Assembly (NCBI GenBank): GCA_017614995.1
Contig: JAGAAX010000014.1
Coordinates: 1-64,000 of the forward strand
Source: Spirochaetaceae bacterium
GTDB lineage: Bacteria > Spirochaetota > Spirochaetia > Treponematales > Treponemataceae
DNA: 64,000 nt
Direction of reading: 5' to 3'
The notes below the pieces were generated by a model that was not told where the DNA came from, did not search any database, and saw only the letters and a program-made list of their open reading frames with translations. A program made the translations under genes and the position numbers. Positions 59,147-64,000 of the stretch are shown here, one piece after another; positions within the stretch are counted from its first letter, which is position 1; the number at the start of each line of letters is the position of its first letter.

Positions 59147-60256
59147 CTAAACGTTGAACTTGAAGAAAATTACATCGCCGTCTTGAACAACATATTCTTT
59201 GCCTTCAATGCGGTATTTTCCTGCTGCCTTAATTTCGGCTTCACTGCCATATTTTACAAGGTCATCAAAAGCGTAGGTTTCTGCCTTGATAAAGCCTTTC
59301 TCAAAGTCTGTGTGAATTACACCGGCTGCTTTTGGTGCTGTGTCTCCGGCATGAATTGTCCATGCGCGGCACTCATCAGGACCGGCTGTCAAGAATGTGC
59401 GCAAGCCCATAAGGTGATAGGCTGCACGTGCAAGAACAGAAAGTCCGCTCTCTTTAAGCCCAAGCTCGCCAAGGAATTCCTGACGCTCTTCAGGGCTGCC
59501 CATCTCGGCAAGCTCTGCTTCAAATTTTCCGCAGATAACTACAACATCAGAGTTTTCTTCTGCCGCAATCTTCTTTACAGTTTCAATATAAGCATTGCCG
59601 TTTCTTACGCCGTCTTCATCAACATTGCAGACATACATCTGCGGTTTCATCGTGATAAGATGGCAGTCGTAAACAGCTTCTTTTTCATCGTCAGTCAATT
59701 CTGCAATTCTGGCTGCTTTTCCGTTTTCAAGCAGAGGCTTTATCTTGTCTAAAGCGCCTAAAACAACGGCGGCTTTTTTCTGCTCGTCTTTGCCCATAAC
59801 GCGGCTTGCACGCTGTGCTTTTTCAATACGCTTGTTTACGGTGTCCAAGTCTGCAAAAGCAAGTTCCATGTTGATTGTTTCAATGTCATCAGCAGGGTCT
59901 ATTTTATTATTAACGTGAACAATGTCAGGGTTTTCAAAACAACGCACAACATGAGCAATAACACCAACTTCGCGGATATTTGCAAGAAACTGGTTGCCCA
60001 AGCCCTCGCCTTTTGACGCGCCTTTTACAAGACCTGCGATATCTACAAATTCAACTGTTGCAGGAACTTTTCTTTTTGTCTCGAATTTCGCGGCAAGATA
60101 GTCGAGTCTTGGATCTGGTAAATCGACAATGCCGATATTAGGATTAATTGTACAGAACGGATAGTTTGCTGCTTCTGCCGGAGCAGAAGTTAATGCCGAA
60201 AAAATTGTTGACTTACCGACATTCGGCAAGCCTACGATACCACAATTTATAGCCAT
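59147..60256 (-). CDS. ychF: Redox-regulated ATPase YchF
   Basis: The 369-aa Obg-like P-loop ATPase has [11 protein letters not shown] (G1), [19 protein letters not shown], and a C-terminal TGS domain ending [19 protein letters not shown]. The family associates with ribosomes and is linked to oxidative-stress response. Length is standard. AAGGA precedes the ATG by 8 nt. Confidence 0.97.
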   Translation of the reverse strand: MAINCGIVGLPNVGKSTIFSALTSAPAEAANYPFCTINPNIGIVDLPDPRLDYLAAKFETKRKVPATVEFVDIAGLVKGASKGEGLGNQFLANIREVGVIAHVVRCFENPDIVHVNNKIDPADDIETINMELAFADLDTVNKRIEKAQRASRVMGKDEQKKAAVVLGALDKIKPLLENGKAARIAELTDDEKEAVYDCHLITMKPQMYVCNVDEDGVRNGNAYIETVKKIAAEENSDVVVICGKFEAELAEMGSPEERQEFLGELGLKESGLSVLARAAYHLMGLRTFLTAGPDECRAWTIHAGDTAPKAAGVIHTDFEKGFIKAETYAFDDLVKYGSEAEIKAAGKYRIEGKEYVVQDGDVIFFKFNV

Positions 60257-60347
60257 TATGCTTTCCTTATAAATGAACTAATGGAAGTATAATGAACTTA
60301 AGGAAAAATTGCAAACTAGGTTTTAGAACAGCGTAGTAAATGCATCA

Positions 60348-60376
60348 TTGACAAAAGTACTTTTATAATTTAAAAC
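60348..60376 (+). promoter_or_regulatory. Promoter of the ATT-start gene
   Basis: TTGACA (60348-60353), 17-nt spacer, TAAAAC (60371-60376). A TATAAT also lies in the spacer. Confidence 0.45.
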
Positions 60377-60419
60377 TCTAGTTATAAAGTTACTCACAAT
60401 AGAACACAGGAGAGAGAAA

Positions 60420-60884
60420 ATTAAAGAAGTAAGATTTGAAACTATATATACAGCAAAAGAAATCTCCGAACGTATTAACAAGTTGATTGATTCTGAATCT
60501 TTGTTTGATTTAGATGAAGCAGGGAAGCCTTTCCGTGGATTCTGCAATATTTGCAAATTTGATATGGAATACCCAAACTTATCAAGATCAAATAATTATA
60601 GTCCACGATATAGCATAAAAGGAACTATTACTGACAATGGAAATATCAGGAAAGTATATTTCCTTATAAGAAAATCTTTGAATTCCTATTTATATGTATT
60701 ATTATGCTTGATTATTTTTATTTGTTTAGCTTTTAATGGCTCGAAATCAGCTATCATACAGCTTATTTATTCGTTAATTGGTCTAATGTCTTATGTATTA
60801 TACATAAAGTTTTCAACAAATAAAAACAAAAAAATAGAAGATAAAATATCAGAATTGTTAGTCAAAGCTATATTGAACAATTAA
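60420..60884 (+). CDS. Small membrane protein with possible ATT start
   Basis: The 154-aa protein has a soluble N-terminal part (about 1-95) and two transmembrane helices (about 98-114 and 118-137), then a basic tail. No family recognised. AGGAG (60408-60412) lies 7 nt before ATT at 60420, and the frame stays open from there; no ATG, GTG or TTG lies at a sensible distance. The first TTG, at 60483, lacks a ribosome site. Either initiation is at ATT (as in infC) or this gene has lost its ATG. Confidence 0.5.
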   Translation: MKEVRFETIYTAKEISERINKLIDSESLFDLDEAGKPFRGFCNICKFDMEYPNLSRSNNYSPRYSIKGTITDNGNIRKVYFLIRKSLNSYLYVLLCLIIFICLAFNGSKSAIIQLIYSLIGLMSYVLYIKFSTNKNKKIEDKISELLVKAILNN

Positions 60885-60902
60885 AGCTAATCTAAATATT
60901 TA

Positions 60903-60944
60903 AAGGAGAAAAGAACCTGCTTGTTTAGAGGTTCTTTTCTCCTT
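60903..60944. terminator. Perfect 16-bp hairpin between convergent genes
   Basis: AAGGAGAAAAGAACCT (60903-60918) pairs perfectly with 60929-60944, loop of ten bases. No long T run; likely a shared terminator. Confidence 0.65.
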
Positions 60945-60950
60945 AAAGTT

Positions 60951-62771
60951 TTATTCATTCTTGGCGGCTTCCAGGAGTTTCCAGTATTCGCCTTTTTTGG
61001 CGAGAAGCTCGGAAGGAGTTCCGCTTTCTATAATACCTTTGCGGTCAACAACAAAAATGCGGTCGGCATTTGCTATAGTAGAAAGGCGGTGCGCAATTAC
61101 AAAAGAAGTTCTGCCCTTAAGCAGCGCCGCAATACCCTTCTGCACAAGCAGCTCGGTCTTTGTATCAATACTGGACGTTGCTTCATCAAGAATAAGAATC
61201 TTGGGCTTAGAAATCATTGTGCGGGCAAACGCAAGAAGCTGTCTTTGTCCGTTGCTGAGCTCGCCGCCGCGCGCCGTCAGTTTGGTGTCATATCCGTCTT
61301 TCAAAGAGTTTATAAAATCATCAGCATGAACAGACTTTGCTGCTTCAATTATTTCCTCTTCTGTAGCGTCAAGTTTTCCGTATTTGATGTTATCTCTTAT
61401 AGTGCCGGAAAAAATGTAATTGTCCTGAGTCATAATGCCCATCTGACTGCGCAAGTCTGCAAGTTTCATGTCACGCACATCAATTCCGTCTATAAGAATG
61501 TGCCCGCCCTGAATGTCGTAAAACCTTGAAATAAGATTTACAATCGTAGACTTGCCCGCCCCAGTCGGGCCAACAAGAGCGATTGTCTCGCCCGGCTTTA
61601 TGTGAAAGCTTACATCTTCAAGAATGTTGACAATCTTTGAGTTATCAAGCTCAGTAACATTGTTCGGGTTATTCGGGTTGCCTGCCGCATCATAGCGGAA
61701 CGTTACATGCTTGAACTCAACCTCGCCCTTTATGGCGTCTACAGCAACTGCATCTTTTTTGTCGGTTATTGTCGGCTTTGTGTCGAGAATCTCGAAAATG
61801 CGCTCGGCTCTAGAAACGCAGGTAACAACCTGATTGTAGAACTGGCTCAAGCCCTGAATCGGCTGCCAGAACATGCCGATGTAAGCGCTGAACGCAAGAA
61901 AAGTACCGATAGAAACGCTTTCAATGCCCATAACCTTGATGCCGATCCAGTACATGGCAAAAATGCAGAGACCCCACGAAAAGTCGATAATCGCAAAGTT
62001 TCCGTCTGCCCAGCGGCAGGCGTTTACAAAACTGTCGCGGTCTTCATCAGCAAGCTGCCTGAAAGTGCGGTTAGTTTCTTCTTCAGCAGAAAAACTCTGC
62101 ACAACTTTTATGCCGGAAAAGTCTTCGCTTATGAATGCGCACATATTCGAGCACTTCTTTGAGTTTATCTTCCAATATTTGTGGCTGTTCCGCGAAACTA
62201 CAGCGACACCAACAATAAGAATCGGCACACCGACAAGCGCGGCACATGCAAGCTGCGCGTTTTTCGAGAACATAATCGCGATAACAGCAACAATCGTTAT
62301 AAAGTTTGGAATAAGGCTCGTGATTGTGTTCTCAAGCACATCTTTAAGCGAATTTACGTTGCCGACAATTCGGGCAAGAATCTTGCCGCTTGGTCTTGAG
62401 TCAAAAAACGCAAGGTCAAGCTTCTGAATATGCTCGTAAAGTTCCTGTCTTATTTCCTGAATAACATGATTAGTCAGCTTTGACATTATGAGCATTCTGA
62501 TTTTGATTGCGAGAACCATTACAAGGTTTAGCCCGACCGCAAATGCCATAAACATAAAAAAGCCTTTTATGTTCTTTACGGCAATGTATTTGTCTATTGC
62601 TGTCTCTACAAAAATCGGGTTTACAAGCGAAACAAACGTGCCGATTGCCATAAGTCCCATTACAATCAGAATCTTCCATTTATATTTGAGAAGATAAGAC
62701 AAAAGGCGCGTTATAGTCTTTATTTTTGGAACATCGCTTATCTGTTCGTCTTCTTTATATGAATTAGCCAT
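60951..62771 (-). CDS. ABC exporter subunit with consensus nucleotide site
   Basis: The 606-aa protein has a six-helix transmembrane domain (about 1-330) and a nucleotide-binding domain (about 345-606): Walker A GPTGAGKST, signature LSNGQRQ (degenerate LSGGQ), and Walker B ILILDEATSS with catalytic Glu intact. It is the partner of the overlapping upstream gene (8 nt overlap), together a heterodimeric exporter of lipids, drugs or peptides. Confidence 0.93.
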   Translation of the reverse strand: MANSYKEDEQISDVPKIKTITRLLSYLLKYKWKILIVMGLMAIGTFVSLVNPIFVETAIDKYIAVKNIKGFFMFMAFAVGLNLVMVLAIKIRMLIMSKLTNHVIQEIRQELYEHIQKLDLAFFDSRPSGKILARIVGNVNSLKDVLENTITSLIPNFITIVAVIAIMFSKNAQLACAALVGVPILIVGVAVVSRNSHKYWKINSKKCSNMCAFISEDFSGIKVVQSFSAEEETNRTFRQLADEDRDSFVNACRWADGNFAIIDFSWGLCIFAMYWIGIKVMGIESVSIGTFLAFSAYIGMFWQPIQGLSQFYNQVVTCVSRAERIFEILDTKPTITDKKDAVAVDAIKGEVEFKHVTFRYDAAGNPNNPNNVTELDNSKIVNILEDVSFHIKPGETIALVGPTGAGKSTIVNLISRFYDIQGGHILIDGIDVRDMKLADLRSQMGIMTQDNYIFSGTIRDNIKYGKLDATEEEIIEAAKSVHADDFINSLKDGYDTKLTARGGELSNGQRQLLAFARTMISKPKILILDEATSSIDTKTELLVQKGIAALLKGRTSFVIAHRLSTIANADRIFVVDRKGIIESGTPSELLAKKGEYWKLLEAAKNE

Positions 62772-64000
62772 TGTTTTCTCCGTATTGTGTCACGTATGTC
62801 TCGTAGTACAAACCGCGGCGGGCAAGCAGCTCTTCGTGCGTGCCCTCTTCTGCTATGTGCCCGTCCTCAAGCACAATGATCTTGTCAGCTTTTTTTACTG
62901 AACTTATGCGGTGCGCAATGATGATTTTCGTCATGCCTGTCATTTCGTTCAATGTATGCTGAATCTTCTTCTCTGTTTCTGCGTCAAGTGCCGAAGTTGA
63001 GTCGTCAAACACGATAATCGGCGCGTTTCTAGACATTGCGCGCGCCATTGTAAGACGCTGCTTCTGTCCGCCTGAAAGCCCGACACCGCGCTCGCCGACA
63101 ACCGTTTCTTCGCCGTCTTCCATTTTAGAAACAAACTCATTGCTTGCAGAATCTTCCATTGCCTTTTTGACGGCTTCTTCAAGCAGACTGTCTTTTTCAC
63201 CAAGCTTTACGTTTCCGTTTATCGTCTCTGAAAACAAGAATACGTCCTGCATTACTATAGAAACCGCGCGCCTAAGCTGCTTTAAGCTCATGTCGCGTAT
63301 GTCAATTCCGTCTATTGTAATTGAACCTGAACTTACGTCGTACATGCGCTTGAGCAGATTTACAAGCGTTGTCTTGCCGCTGCCTGTAGCGCCCATAATG
63401 CCGAGCGTCTGTCCTGCATCAATACTGAAACTTACGTCTTTCAGAATCGGCGTGCCTGTCTCTGAATTGAAGCAGACATGGTTATAGCTTATGCTGCCCT
63501 TGATTTCGGCGCATTTTCTGTCGAGTGCATCGGCTTTTTCTACAATCTGCGGAATTTCGTTATAGATTTTGTCAATGCGCTTAATGCTTGCCTTTCCCTG
63601 GCTGAATCCGCTCGTAAGCCAGCCGAGCATTTCCATTGGCCAGACAATGTTCATTGAATACTGAACAAAAGCCGTAAGCTCGCCGAGCGTCAGATTGTCA
63701 TTCATTACGAACATGCCGCCTGTAATGACAATCACAATTGGCACTAAGCATTTGAACATAACCAGCAGCGGATGATAGCGCACAAAAATGCGCGAAATCT
63801 TGTAGTTGAGCGAATAATACTTTGCATTGTGTATGCTGAACTTCTTGATTTCAAACGGCTCACGCACAAACGATTTTACGGTGCGCACAGCGTTCAAGTT
63901 TTCCTGCGCTGTATTGTTCAAAACCTGGGTTTCCTGCCCGATAGCCTCAAACACAGGGCCGAGGTGCTTTTCCATTGTAAGCGCGATAATTGCACAGATT
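62764..64000 (-). CDS. ABC exporter subunit with degenerate catalytic site, 5' truncated by the window
   Basis: The open frame runs in from the right edge, so the true start is outside the window; at least 411 residues are seen. Part of the transmembrane domain and a complete nucleotide-binding domain are present: Walker A GATGSGKTT, signature LSGGQKQRLTMARAM, and Walker B FDDSTSALD, where the catalytic Glu is Asp. Such asymmetry is characteristic of heterodimeric exporters like TM287/288, in which one ATP site does not hydrolyse well. Confidence 0.93.
   Translation of the reverse strand, partial: ICAIIALTMEKHLGPVFEAIGQETQVLNNTAQENLNAVRTVKSFVREPFEIKKFSIHNAKYYSLNYKISRIFVRYHPLLVMFKCLVPIVIVITGGMFVMNDNLTLGELTAFVQYSMNIVWPMEMLGWLTSGFSQGKASIKRIDKIYNEIPQIVEKADALDRKCAEIKGSISYNHVCFNSETGTPILKDVSFSIDAGQTLGIMGATGSGKTTLVNLLKRMYDVSSGSITIDGIDIRDMSLKQLRRAVSIVMQDVFLFSETINGNVKLGEKDSLLEEAVKKAMEDSASNEFVSKMEDGEETVVGERGVGLSGGQKQRLTMARAMSRNAPIIVFDDSTSALDAETEKKIQHTLNEMTGMTKIIIAHRISSVKKADKIIVLEDGHIAEEGTHEELLARRGLYYETYVTQYGENNG

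Noticed and set aside
1-64000. tRNA or rRNA genes, insertion sequences, prophage
   Set aside because: No TTCGAATC-type tRNA arm in a suitable context, no rRNA segments, no transposase or phage structural genes were found by eye.

Overview
The window reads as spirochaete chromosome, most like a host-associated Treponema. This is an inference from gene content, not a database match. The pointers are a protein that looks like the treponemal DUF5312 family, a short MetH beside MetF, GTP-type PEP carboxykinase, a near-consensus sigma-28 promoter, BspA/InlB-type surface lipoproteins, and several AAA_14/DUF4143-type ATPases. Most of the region is ordinary chromosome: short operons on both strands, moderate to low GC, and no tRNA, rRNA, insertion sequence or prophage that I could see.

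Layout. 1-2.7 kb: an EcoRII-like restriction-modification pair on the minus strand, beside three palindromes on a 40-bp period at the window edge. 2.8-7.2 kb: metF-metH plus a degenerate PAP2-like gene. 7.2-11.4 kb: a DUF5312-like gene, a small gene behind a sigma-28 promoter, and pckG. 11.5-19 kb: YcxB-like protein, exonuclease III, RluA-type pseudouridine synthase, a racemase, a phosphodiesterase, a MATE exporter and an ABC-F ATPase. 19-21.4 kb: a large surface lipoprotein with a G8 tract at its lipobox. 21.5-29.7 kb: proC, argC, small enzymes, murJ and an EamA transporter. 29.7-34.5 kb: a membrane-anchored LuxR-type regulator with a MotA-like partner, a putative glycosidase, a PEBP protein and a Crp/Fnr regulator. 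34.6-39.6 kb: mscL, gpmI, a GGDEF protein and Nudix. 39.6-43.1 kb: an accessory patch with SHOCT membrane proteins, an XRE regulator, small lipoproteins and a DUF4160/DUF2442 pair. 43.2-51.3 kb: SIMPL protein, DEAD-box helicase, esterase, NifX-like protein, phosphopantetheinyl transferase, polysaccharide deacetylase and ilvE. 51.4-56.3 kb: an accessory island of three AAA+ ATPases with nuclease-like C-termini, separated by gene debris. 56.4-64 kb: a CobW GTPase, two paralogous lipoproteins, ychF, a small membrane protein with a possible ATT start, and a heterodimeric ABC exporter cut by the window edge.

Two themes stand out. First, about ten genes have a good -10 hexamer ending only 6-8 nt before the ATG and no Shine-Dalgarno, so their mRNAs should be leaderless; other genes here have textbook AGGAG sites. 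Second, the 51.4-56.3 kb island holds three different P-loop ATPases, each apparently ending in a PD-(D/E)xK-like segment. Two of them sit behind long inverted repeats overlapping their promoters. It is the best candidate here for an undescribed selfish or defence-like system.

Regulatory logic visible in sequence: an XRE regulator divergent from a SHOCT operon with twin 19-bp repeats over the promoter; a family of intergenic palindromes whose stems differ but stay paired; a 22-bp dispersed motif around the DUF4160/DUF2442 pair; and clear rho-independent terminators behind many operons.
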